Assembly (NCBI GenBank): GCA_964369185.1
Contig: CAYJEN010000028.1
Span: 1-22,061 of the forward strand
Length of the DNA: 22,061 nucleotides
Reading direction: 5' to 3'
DNA from: CAYJAZ01 sp964369185
Lineage (GTDB): Bacteria; Desulfobacterota; Desulfovibrionia; Desulfovibrionales; Desulfovibrionaceae
In this document: positions 8,810-16,653 of the stretch, one piece after another
Layout of the letters: each line of letters starts with the position of its first letter
Numbering within the stretch: position 1 is the first letter of the stretch
Position numbers and translations under genes: made by a program
The notes under the pieces: model-generated
The model's database searches: none
What the model was told of the DNA's origin: nothing
What the model saw: only the letters and a program-made list of their open reading frames with translations

Positions 8810-9628
8810 ATGTTATCACAATTAGATACTCCATTCTATGTTGCAGGCATAGATGTTGGTTCAGTTGCAGCAAAAGTAGTAATCTATGATTTTATATCAA
8901 AAAAGATTATTTCATCTGCAATATATCCCACAGGTTGGACTCCAAAAGAATCTGCTTACTCCGCTCTTGAGTCAGCCTGTAATAAAGCAAATATTAAAGT
9001 TGACGACATACAATATAGCATGGCAACCGGCTATGGTAGAATATCTCTTCCTTTTGTAAATGAAGTTAAGACAGAGATATCTTGTCATGCAAAAGCAGTA
9101 ACTTACCTTCACCCAAATACAGGACTTGTACTCGATATAGGCGGGCAAGACAGTAAAGTTATCAGCCTTGATTCAGACGGTAATGTAAATGATTTTATGA
9201 TGAATGATAAATGTGCCGCCGGAACAGGCAGATTTCTTCAAGTCGTTGCCGGAATATTGGGGCTCACACTAGACGAATTAGGAAATGCCGCCGCAAAAGG
9301 AACTCCTCTTAATATTTCAAGTATGTGCGCAGTATTCGCAGAAAGTGAAATTATAGGACTTCTTGCAAAAGGTGCAAAACCTGAAGATCTTGCCGCCGGT
9401 GTATTCACATCTATTGCTAAACGGATGCGTGCATTATCGGGACGTATTTCATGGAAAGGGCAATGCATTTTCACAGGTGGGCTGGCAACAAATCCAAACT
9501 TCGCCAAGCACCTGGCAAAAGAGCTAGATTTAGATGTGCAAGTCCCTGAAAATCCACAATGTATGGGTGCTTTAGGAGCGGCACTTTTTGCTGCTCATGC
9601 CTATAAAAAACAATTAAAATCAAATTAA
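8810..9628 (+). CDS. BadF/HgdC-family Fe-S ATPase activase (YjiL-like)
   Basis: A 272-residue ASKHA-fold ATPase that injects electrons, at the cost of ATP, into a partner Fe-S protein. Motifs are GIDVGS (13-18, phosphate loop), DIGGQDSK (109-116), CAAGTGRF (135-142), SMCAVFAESE (171-180) and TGGLA (222-226). Cys135 and Cys173 match the two cysteines that, in the HgdC dimer, bind one shared 4Fe-4S cluster. The length is typical for the single-domain activators. It is followed after 39 bases by the double-cubane-type partner, so the two form one unit. The start is supported weakly by a GAG in front of the ATG. Such proteins are very oxygen-sensitive, which fits an anaerobe. Confidence 0.9.
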   Translation: MLSQLDTPFYVAGIDVGSVAAKVVIYDFISKKIISSAIYPTGWTPKESAYSALESACNKANIKVDDIQYSMATGYGRISLPFVNEVKTEISCHAKAVTYLHPNTGLVLDIGGQDSKVISLDSDGNVNDFMMNDKCAAGTGRFLQVVAGILGLTLDELGNAAAKGTPLNISSMCAVFAESEIIGLLAKGAKPEDLAAGVFTSIAKRMRALSGRISWKGQCIFTGGLATNPNFAKHLAKELDLDVQVPENPQCMGALGAALFAAHAYKKQLKSN

Positions 9629-9667
9629 TATTTATAAAGAAAGAAAAAGAAAGAAAGGAAAATTTTC

Positions 9668-10807
9668 ATGAGAACTCAAAGTTATGAACTACTTACCCAA
9701 GCCTTCGATAAAAATAGCATAAATCTTGAACAAGCAAAAAAAGAAGGAAAAAAAGTAGTTGGTCAATATTGCCTTTATACTCCAACAGAAATAGCAACCG
9801 CTGCTGGAGCAATATCTGTAGGACTATGCGGGACTAAAAACGATTCTATCGCCGCTGCTGAAGAAATTCTTCCTCGTGGGCTTTGTCCACTTATTAAAAG
9901 TAGTTTTGGCTTTTCTCTTTTAGATTCTTGCCCTTACCTTTCAGCTTCAGATATAGTTATTGCAGACAGCACTTGTGACGGAAAGAAGAAAATGTATGAA
10001 TTTCTTAGTGAAAGAGTTCCTCTCATGCTTCTCCAACTCCCTCAAAAACAAGATGAAAAAGCTCTTGCCTATTGGGAAGATGAATTGCAAGGCTATATCA
10101 AGCGTTTAGAGCAAGACTTCAACGTTGAAATCACTGAAGAAAAACTTCGTTCAGCTATCGATTTACTAAACAGAGAACGTAAGGCATTAAAAAATCTTAT
10201 GGATTTAGCACAATTAAAACCTTCTCCTCTCACAGGAATGGAACTCTTAGAGCTTGGTTTTAAGTCTCCATTTTTAGTTGATAAAGAATTTGCAATTAAA
10301 TGTATGGAAGATATAGTTTCTGAAATACAAGAAAAAATCAGTAAAGGTGAAAGCTTTGGAGATACTAACAAACCTAGAATCTTACTTACAGGCGTACCTG
10401 TGGGGATGGGTTCGCATAAAGTTGTAAGCCTTATTGAACAAAGCGGTGCAAGTGTTGTCTGTTTAGATAACTGTTCAGGTTACAAGAAAACAAGAATTAA
10501 AGTTGATGAAAATCTTGAACCTTTAAAAGCTCTTGCAAAAGCTTACCTTGAAGTTCCTTGTGCAGTAATGTCTCCAAATCCTTTACGATATCAAGCTATT
10601 GAAGAAATGGCTAAGGATTTTAATGTAGACGCTGTTATCGACCTTACATGGCATGGTTGTCAAACTTACGAAACGGAATCTACACGAGTAAAAAAATTCG
10701 TTCGTGAAGCATTGGAACTACCTTTCTTGCATATAGAAACTGACTATTCTGATTCTGATACAGAACAACTAAAAGTGCGTATTGAAGCCTTCTTAGAAAT
10801 CTTATAG
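9668..10807 (+). CDS. Double-cubane-cluster / 2-hydroxyacyl-CoA dehydratase family (YjiM-like)
   Basis: A 379-residue Fe-S protein of the HgdB/FldC superfamily. Its ten cysteines include YCLYTP (Cys35), GLCP (Cys73), TCDGKKK (Cys103), CLDNC (265, 269), Cys298 and WHGCQ (Cys331), which are good candidates for cluster ligands. It stands alone with its activase. There is no second dehydratase subunit, CoA-transferase or acyl-CoA dehydrogenase gene beside it. That arrangement matches homodimeric double-cubane-cluster proteins such as E. coli YjiM and the Carboxydothermus protein, which carry an [8Fe-9S] cluster and reduce small molecules with ATP. The physiological substrate is not known. A purine-rich AAAGGA precedes the ATG. 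A true dehydratase role is less likely but not excluded. Confidence 0.82.
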   Translation: MRTQSYELLTQAFDKNSINLEQAKKEGKKVVGQYCLYTPTEIATAAGAISVGLCGTKNDSIAAAEEILPRGLCPLIKSSFGFSLLDSCPYLSASDIVIADSTCDGKKKMYEFLSERVPLMLLQLPQKQDEKALAYWEDELQGYIKRLEQDFNVEITEEKLRSAIDLLNRERKALKNLMDLAQLKPSPLTGMELLELGFKSPFLVDKEFAIKCMEDIVSEIQEKISKGESFGDTNKPRILLTGVPVGMGSHKVVSLIEQSGASVVCLDNCSGYKKTRIKVDENLEPLKALAKAYLEVPCAVMSPNPLRYQAIEEMAKDFNVDAVIDLTWHGCQTYETESTRVKKFVREALELPFLHIETDYSDSDTEQLKVRIEAFLEIL

Positions 10808-10846
10808 ATTGAATTTATCTCAATTATATCTCTCATAAAACACTTT

Positions 10847-10928
10847 AGGGTATGTTTCAAATCGTCTTACGTTTTATTTTCTGACTCCAGCAGAAAATAA
10901 AAGTAGATTTGATGCATACCCTTTTTTT
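10847..10928 (+). terminator. Very long hairpin terminator after the Fe-S pair
   Basis: Three stacked arms pair across 76 bases: 10847-10854 with 10915-10922 (8 bp), 10857-10863 with 10906-10912 (7 bp) and 10872-10883 with 10891-10902 (12 bp), around a 7-base loop. It ends in seven T residues on the plus strand. It lies 39 bases beyond the YjiM-like stop. The minus side has no U run, so it is not an obvious terminator for rfbA. Confidence 0.85.
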
Positions 10929-10954
10929 ATATTTATAATAATTTATTATAGTTA

Positions 10955-11842
10955 TTAAAAAATTTCGTGAGTTTCACTATAAACTTTTTGCAAGTAAGAT
11001 TTATAATCTCCATCTTTTAGACTATCAATAATTGCAAGCATTTTGCTATCGTCTATAAAACCACGGCGATATGCAATTTCTTCAATACAAGCAATTTTTA
11101 AGCCTTGACGTTTTTCCATAATTTGCACAAATTGCCCTGACTCCATCAAACTCTCAGGAGTTCCGGCATCAAGCCACGCATTACCACGGCGCATAGGCAC
11201 AACATTCATTCTCTCTTCTTGAAGATACATATTATTTAAGTCTGTAATTTCAAGTTCCCCACGAGCAGATGGCTTAAGAGAGTGTGCTTTTTCAACAACA
11301 TCAGGCGGATAAAAATAAAGTCCTACCGATGCATAATTTGATTTAGGATTTTTAGGTTTTTCTTCAATAGAAATAGCTTTATGATCTTTATCAAATTCCA
11401 CTACACCAAATCGTTCAGGGTCAGATACGTGGTAAGCGAAAATTGTTGCTTTTTTCCCTTTGTTTTGCTCAACTTCATTTTGGAAAGTTGTAAACTGTTC
11501 GCCCATATAGAAAATATTATCACCTAAGATTAAGCAAACATCATCACTCCCTATAAAATTTGCTCCAATGGTAAAGGCTTGCGCAATACCTTTTGGTTCA
11601 TCTTGGATAGCATATTCTATACTTAAACCGAGTTTTTCACCATTTTCAAATAATTTTTCAATATTTGGAGTATCTTGAGGAGTTGAAATTATTAGAATTT
11701 CTTTAATTCCAAAAAGCATTAAGGTTGAAAGTGGATAATATACCATTGGTTTATCGTAAACCGGCAAAAGTTGTTTTGACGTGGTTTTGGTTAGAGGATA
11801 GAGCCTTGTGCCCGACCCACCGGCAAGAATTATTCCTTTCAT
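10955..11842 (-). CDS. rfbA: Glucose-1-phosphate thymidylyltransferase
   Basis: A 295-residue cytoplasmic enzyme that joins glucose 1-phosphate and dTTP to make dTDP-glucose, the first step to dTDP-rhamnose and related O-antigen sugars. The sugar-nucleotidyltransferase signature GGSGTRLYPLT is at 8-18. It is followed by QLLPVYDKPM (24-33), QDEPKGIAQAF (80-90), LGDNIFY (106-112), EEKPKNPKSNYA (160-171) and ARGELEITDLNN (193-204). AWLDAGT (222-228) supplies an active-site Asp, and the more usual Thr before GT is Ala here. Length is normal. GAGGT precedes the ATG. The other rml genes are absent, so the gene seems to stand alone between two terminator-like hairpins. Confidence 0.95.
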   Translation of the reverse strand: MKGIILAGGSGTRLYPLTKTTSKQLLPVYDKPMVYYPLSTLMLFGIKEILIISTPQDTPNIEKLFENGEKLGLSIEYAIQDEPKGIAQAFTIGANFIGSDDVCLILGDNIFYMGEQFTTFQNEVEQNKGKKATIFAYHVSDPERFGVVEFDKDHKAISIEEKPKNPKSNYASVGLYFYPPDVVEKAHSLKPSARGELEITDLNNMYLQEERMNVVPMRRGNAWLDAGTPESLMESGQFVQIMEKRQGLKIACIEEIAYRRGFIDDSKMLAIIDSLKDGDYKSYLQKVYSETHEIF

Positions 11843-11940
11843 ATTTTAAACCTCATTGTAATTTCATAGAATATCTTTTGAATTACTCTAACTTATTCAC
11901 CTAATTACTGCAAGCTATAATATTTAAGAGCAACTTTAAA

Positions 11941-11996
11941 ATAGAAAACCCCGCTGGGGAATGGATCTGAACAAATGACAGAAACCAAGTGCGGGG
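11941..11996 (-). terminator. GC-rich hairpin between the HD-GYP gene and rfbA
   Basis: CCCCGC/GCGGGG (11949-11954 with 11991-11996) closes a 36-base loop in which TGG/CCA and TCTG/CAGA pair again, giving a stacked stem. On the minus strand it runs into UUUUCUAUUUU, as expected of a terminator for the operon ending at 12071. It also lies about 100 bases in front of rfbA, so it could instead belong to the rfbA leader. A shorter CCCC-AGC-GGGG hairpin on the same 3' arm competes with it. Confidence 0.5.
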
Positions 11997-12070
11997 AAAC
12001 AAAATATAAACCGTAGCCCATACCCTGCTTTTTAAATATCTTTTTATTTAGAAACACAGCCTAAATGTAT

Positions 12071-13087
12071 TTATTTTGCCGGTAAAAGCTTATCGAAATA
12101 GCCTGAAACCAAACCATTTAATAATACAGTTGCAACGTTATTATCATATTTACTTCTATCATTACAAACACTTGCGATAGCAGTTTTTATGTCAATTTTC
12201 TTAGCGTATGGTCTTTCTTGAATCATTGCTGAAATAGAGTCTGCTACAGCTGCAATTCTAGCAACTACGCTCAGTGGTTGACAGAGTTTTTGAGGGTAGC
12301 CCGAACCATCAAGACGTTCGTGATGCTCAAACACTGCTTGAAGAACTTCTTTTTCTAAAACTTCAACACGTTGCAACATTTTAACACCTGCAATTGTATG
12401 TGTTTTGTTTTTTTCCATTTCTTCTTTAGTAAGTGGAGTTTTTTTGTTAATGATAAATGGTGATATCTTACCCATTCCTATATCATGTAAATACATGCCA
12501 AGAGCAATTTTATCAAACATTTTTCTATTTTTTTCTTTTTGAAGTTCTGAAAAAATCCACAAACCAAGAACTAAAGTATTCATAGCATGATGTCTAAAGT
12601 CATGTTCACCTGTATGCAGTCTACCAAGAAATCCTCTTAGTCTATACATATCTTCCCAAAGATATTCTGTAAAAACCATTATATCTCTGTGTAATTCTTC
12701 GTATACGACTTTAACTGGTTGCTCAATAAAATCCTGATATTTCTTTGTTAATGCCTTAGTAATAATTTCAGCGACTTCATTAGCTTTAAAGTTTTTATCT
12801 AGCAAAACAAGATCTAACTGATGTACTATATGCTCAGCATAAATCGGTAAATCTGTTCTTGATACGAAAAGGTTCCCTTCTTTACATAGTTCTATTGCAG
12901 TTTCTATCTGTTCATTTGTAAGACGCTGATCTTTTTTAGAAAATGGATACAATGTTGGGATATTTTCTTTAAATTGGAATAAGCTCACCGGTGGGCGATA
13001 CTTAGGAAACGACATATAAATCTCTAAGCTTATCTGATAAAACTCCTCTGCTATTTCCCCTGGTACACTAGATGACTTTTTTGCCAT
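12071..13087 (-). CDS. HD-GYP domain protein, probable c-di-GMP phosphodiesterase
   Basis: A 338-residue soluble protein. Residues 1-150 form an unrecognised, mostly helical N-terminal part with no receiver domain. Residues about 160-330 form an HD-GYP domain with His166-His167, YLHDIG (199-204) and the following Lys207, a His at 230, HHERLDGSGYP (255-265) and VADS (281-284). These are the metal-binding and GYP residues of enzymes that hydrolyse cyclic di-GMP, so it is probably active. AGGAAGAG lies in front of the ATG. It is the last gene of a minus-strand series behind a membrane pseudo-GGDEF protein 117 bases upstream, which suggests a linked c-di-GMP function. Its input signal is unknown. 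Confidence 0.87.
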   Translation of the reverse strand: MAKKSSSVPGEIAEEFYQISLEIYMSFPKYRPPVSLFQFKENIPTLYPFSKKDQRLTNEQIETAIELCKEGNLFVSRTDLPIYAEHIVHQLDLVLLDKNFKANEVAEIITKALTKKYQDFIEQPVKVVYEELHRDIMVFTEYLWEDMYRLRGFLGRLHTGEHDFRHHAMNTLVLGLWIFSELQKEKNRKMFDKIALGMYLHDIGMGKISPFIINKKTPLTKEEMEKNKTHTIAGVKMLQRVEVLEKEVLQAVFEHHERLDGSGYPQKLCQPLSVVARIAAVADSISAMIQERPYAKKIDIKTAIASVCNDRSKYDNNVATVLLNGLVSGYFDKLLPAK

Positions 13088-13160
13088 ATTCTCTTCCTAA
13101 ATCCTTTTCTTTTGTTCGTTTCAGTATGTCTATTTTTCAAATATAAAAGATAAGATTCAT

Positions 13161-13196
13161 TCCCTCATAATACTTTCCTTGCAACATTATGAGGGA
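13161..13196 (-). terminator. Hairpin between the GGDEF-like and HD-GYP genes
   Basis: A perfect 11-bp stem (13161-13171 with 13186-13196) with a 14-base loop lies directly past the GGDEF-like stop codon. The minus-strand side has no clear U run, whereas the plus side runs into TATTTTTT. It may be a weak terminator, a transcript-stabilising end or a processing site rather than a full stop, leaving read-through into the HD-GYP gene possible. Confidence 0.45.
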
Positions 13197-13204
13197 TATT
13201 TTTT

Positions 13205-15238
13205 CTAATTCATTTTACGGCGCATTGCATAAAGTTTTGAAGCAGTTGTTATTATATCATAGTAAGATGAGCCCCATGCTTTACGTCCTTGCCCACAGAA
13301 TGCTAAAAGTATAAATCCTTTCACTCCATTGTATTCAAATGCACCGCAAATCGCACTTGAAATTTTTTGTAGAGCAAAGAATTTTTTAACTTCTGTTGGC
13401 AATTCATTAAAGAAGATAAACTCTTTAATACCAAGTTCAGCAACGCCATCAACAAAGTCTTCTACGTCCTTACCTGCTATACCTTGAACAGTATCATTAA
13501 TAGGACCATTTTTTTCTGTATAGAATTCAAATACATTCCCAAGAGTTTTTGTATTCGGATCAAGCTCAAAAATACCACAACGATCAAGCTGATAATGGCT
13601 GCCTATTTTATTAAGCATTTCAGTTACCGTATTAGCAGTATCTTGCCCGCCATAAATAAGGTTCACGATATTAGATTGAATGTTATCTACGTCAGATGTA
13701 ATAACTTTATCAGCTTTCATTTCTTTTGAAGGAGTGAACTTTTTAATTTGATGCTTCAAGCTCTTATCATATAAGGCATAACCGGCTTTACCCATAACCT
13801 TTACGTGATACATAGCGGCATCTGCTTTTTCATAGATTTCTTTAAAGTTCTTACCATCAGTCGGACACATTGCAATACCAATAGACGCTGTAATATAACT
13901 ACCTGTACTTCCAAGTTCAACACTTGCAAGTGATGTAAGAATTGTTTCTGCTTTCCAACGAATAATTTTTTCATCGCTTACGTTACGTAAAAGAACAATA
14001 AAGAGGTTTCTGTCAATTCTACCTACGATATCACTTTCACGGAAAGCTTTCTTCACTTTTTGTGCAGATTCTTTCAAGATAACATCGCCGTATTCTTCAC
14101 CAAACATTGTATTAACATTTTTGAAGTCATCTAAATCTATGATAAGAAGTGCTGATGTTTGAACATCATGTGTATATTGTAAGTAAGTTGTTATTCTACT
14201 TTCAGTCTCAACACGAGTATAGAGCTTTGTAAGCGGGTCAACTTCAATACGAGATGTAAGTTCAAGTATAAGATTTCTTTTAAGCTTTCTGTTATCTTTT
14301 AGGATTGAAGTAATATATATTGCAATAATCATAAAGATTATAAGCAAAGCTATATTGATAATAAACATACTTGTTTCAATCGTAAAGATAGTATCAGAAA
14401 TAAATTCTTCTGGAAGGAATGATACTAAATACCATGAATTTATACCTAAAGGAGTATAATATCCTAAACGCACATTATCGTAGTATGATATATTCAGGTA
14501 ACCACTTTTACCCTCAGCAAAGTCACCAAGAAGAGCTTCAAAGCTATTTACTGTTGCCGCTGCTTGATCGTATTCCGCACGTTGTAAAAGAGTTCTTAGA
14601 GGTTCACTTGGTAAGATAACATAATTGTTTTTATTTAATGCGATTACGTTACCTAAAGAATCAACGATATAAGTATATAGCATATCGTCGAACCCAGGAG
14701 TAAGAAGATTTTCAAGGTACAAAGTTGAAATTTCATTTACTAAGATACCTTGAAGATTTTCTTCTTTCATTATTGGAGTAAGAATAAGGAAGCTGTTACC
14801 ACTTGCATTAAATTTTACTTTTGAAAGGATTGTTCTTCCTGCTTTTAGTAAAGGAAAATAATCTTCTGCTGAAATATCTACTAGTATTCCCGCCGGATTA
14901 TGTCCAATACCGCTTGCATCTAAATGATAAAAATCATCTTGAGCTGAAGATATTTCATACTCTTTTTCTACAGAGTGAATACTTTCTGTTAGATTATCAG
15001 AATGCTCTAAAATCGCAGCAAAAAGTTCAATATTATCAGAATCAGCGTCAAGTTCGGTAAGAATTATCTTTTTTTGTTGAGCTGTATGCTCTTCGATGCT
15101 AGCATAAGAAGAAGTGAGTAAGTCGTCACTTAATCGGCCACTAAAGTAATGCATACCTACAAATAAGAAAATTATTATAAATAGATATACAAAAGCGAAT
15201 ATTACTTTTCTGGTAAAAAACTTTTCTGAATTCATCAC
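13205..15238 (-). CDS. Membrane sensor with degenerate GGDEF and GAF domains
   Basis: A 677-residue inner-membrane protein. TM1 is about 11-29, followed by a periplasmic Cache-like sensor region (about 30-288), TM2 at about 291-311, a GGDEF-family domain (about 332-490) and a C-terminal GAF domain (about 530-675). The GGDEF fold is clear from DPLTKLY (334-340), IDLDDFKNVN (367-376) and ASIGIA (451-456). The active-site GGDEF itself reads DRNLF (409-413), so diguanylate cyclase activity is not expected. The product-inhibition site RxxD is intact (RESD, 400-403), at the normal distance of six residues. This suggests a c-di-GMP receptor. AAGGAG precedes a double ATG, and the first is taken. It starts 23 bases after purF. 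Confidence 0.87.
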   Translation of the reverse strand: MMNSEKFFTRKVIFAFVYLFIIIFLFVGMHYFSGRLSDDLLTSSYASIEEHTAQQKKIILTELDADSDNIELFAAILEHSDNLTESIHSVEKEYEISSAQDDFYHLDASGIGHNPAGILVDISAEDYFPLLKAGRTILSKVKFNASGNSFLILTPIMKEENLQGILVNEISTLYLENLLTPGFDDMLYTYIVDSLGNVIALNKNNYVILPSEPLRTLLQRAEYDQAAATVNSFEALLGDFAEGKSGYLNISYYDNVRLGYYTPLGINSWYLVSFLPEEFISDTIFTIETSMFIINIALLIIFMIIAIYITSILKDNRKLKRNLILELTSRIEVDPLTKLYTRVETESRITTYLQYTHDVQTSALLIIDLDDFKNVNTMFGEEYGDVILKESAQKVKKAFRESDIVGRIDRNLFIVLLRNVSDEKIIRWKAETILTSLASVELGSTGSYITASIGIAMCPTDGKNFKEIYEKADAAMYHVKVMGKAGYALYDKSLKHQIKKFTPSKEMKADKVITSDVDNIQSNIVNLIYGGQDTANTVTEMLNKIGSHYQLDRCGIFELDPNTKTLGNVFEFYTEKNGPINDTVQGIAGKDVEDFVDGVAELGIKEFIFFNELPTEVKKFFALQKISSAICGAFEYNGVKGFILLAFCGQGRKAWGSSYYDIITTASKLYAMRRKMN

Positions 15239-15261
15239 ATGCTCCTTACACTATCAAGATT

Positions 15262-16650
15262 TTATGACTCTAATGAATATTTATCGGACATTGTTGGAAT
15301 TTCTGTAGGGTATACACCATCAAAACACGCACAGCAGTAGTTATCCGGCTCGCTCACACAACTTTTCAAACCTTCTAAGGTTAGGAAGTGTAGTGTATCT
15401 AAACCTAATACCTTTGATAAATGTTCAAGACTGTGTTTATTTGCCACCAATTCAAAAGGTGATGGAAAATCAATCCCATAAAAACAAGGATGTTTAATCG
15501 GTGGGCAGCTTACTCTAAAGTGAACTTCTTCCGCTCCAAGCTCACGCAATTTTGCACAACGAGTTTGAACTGTTGTACCGCGAACAATACTATCATCAAC
15601 TACTAAAAGTTTTTTTCCTTCAATAGCTGATTTTACAGGGTTTATTTTTACTCTAACACTAAACTGTCTCATTTGTTGAGAAGGTTGAATAAAAGTTCTT
15701 CCTACATAGTGGTTACGAATAAGTGCATGTTCATAAGGAATTTTAGATTCTTGTGCTGCACCTAAAGATGAATACACGCCGGAATCAGGGAATGGAACAA
15801 CAATATCAGCTTCAGCAGGCATTTCTCGAACCATTGTAGCACCCATTCTTTTACGACACTGGAACACATCTTCACCAAAGATATTTGAATCCGGTCTTGC
15901 AAAATAGATAAGTTCAAAAATACACTGTTTAATAGGTTTTTGTTTTGGCAATCTATAGCTTGTAAAGTCGGTTGCATGTTGTTCAATAACAATCATTTCA
16001 CCCGGTTCTACACTACGAATAAAATCTGCTTCTAAAAGGTCAAAAGCGCATGATTCCGAAGCAAAAATCCAAGATTCAGATACTCCAGGAATTTTACCCA
16101 TAACAATAGGGTGGAAACCATGAGGATCGCGAACCGCAATGAATTTTCCTTTATAAAGAATAAGAAGTGAGTAAGCACCTTCAACTTTTTGTGTTGCATA
16201 AAGAATTGCTTCTTCAATAGTTCTATTGCTTAATGCACGTGAAATTAAATGAATGAAAATTTCACTATCAGAACTTGTTTGGAAGATAGCACCTTCAGAT
16301 TCAAGCTCTCTTCTAAGGTTGAAAGCATTTGTAAGGTTACCATTATGTGCAAGAGCAAATAAAGAACCATGCATACTTACAACAAGAGGTTGAGCATTTC
16401 TTTTTTCCGGCTTACCTGTTGTTGAGTATCGAATGTGTCCAATAGCTGTTTCACCTAATAATTGCTTTGAGAGAGTATCTTCGGTAAAAACGTCAGGAAC
16501 AAGTCCCATACCGATGTGAAAGTGCATATGCTTGCCATCAAAGCTAGCAATGCCGGCACTTTCTTGCCCTCTGTGTTGCAAGGCATAAAGCCCAAAATAG
16601 GTCAAACGTGAGGCTTCTTTATGCCCTGTTATACCAAAAATTCCGCACAT
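15262..16650 (-). CDS. purF: Amidophosphoribosyltransferase
   Basis: A 462-residue enzyme that makes 5-phosphoribosylamine from PRPP and glutamine, the committing step of purine synthesis. Cys2 of MCGIFGI becomes the N-terminal nucleophile after Met removal, and there is no propeptide. The Ntn-glutaminase half includes LQHRGQESAGI (24-34), HIRYSTTG (72-79) and AHNGNL (101-106). The PRPP loop is VVDDSIVRGTT (350-360). Cys243, Cys389, Cys439 and Cys442 match the four ligands of the 4Fe-4S cluster found in Bacillus-type PurF. Its ribosome site (GAGGAA) lies inside the end of the upstream gene, and only three bases separate stop and start, so translation is probably coupled. Confidence 0.97.
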   Translation of the reverse strand: MCGIFGITGHKEASRLTYFGLYALQHRGQESAGIASFDGKHMHFHIGMGLVPDVFTEDTLSKQLLGETAIGHIRYSTTGKPEKRNAQPLVVSMHGSLFALAHNGNLTNAFNLRRELESEGAIFQTSSDSEIFIHLISRALSNRTIEEAILYATQKVEGAYSLLILYKGKFIAVRDPHGFHPIVMGKIPGVSESWIFASESCAFDLLEADFIRSVEPGEMIVIEQHATDFTSYRLPKQKPIKQCIFELIYFARPDSNIFGEDVFQCRKRMGATMVREMPAEADIVVPFPDSGVYSSLGAAQESKIPYEHALIRNHYVGRTFIQPSQQMRQFSVRVKINPVKSAIEGKKLLVVDDSIVRGTTVQTRCAKLRELGAEEVHFRVSCPPIKHPCFYGIDFPSPFELVANKHSLEHLSKVLGLDTLHFLTLEGLKSCVSEPDNYCCACFDGVYPTEIPTMSDKYSLES

Positions 16651-16653
16651 AAA

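Noticed and set aside
9630..9662. AAAGAAAG-type purine repeat between the Fe-S pair genes.
   Set aside because: It is a simple purine-rich spacer ending in the AAAGGA ribosome site, with no sign of a tandem repeat system beyond low complexity.
11941..11996. Minus-strand AGCGGGGTT recalls part of the c-di-GMP-I (GEMM) riboswitch, which would suit this neighbourhood.
   Set aside because: The other conserved GEMM parts (the CACGCACAGGGCAAACC-like strand and the GNRA loop with its receptor) are absent.
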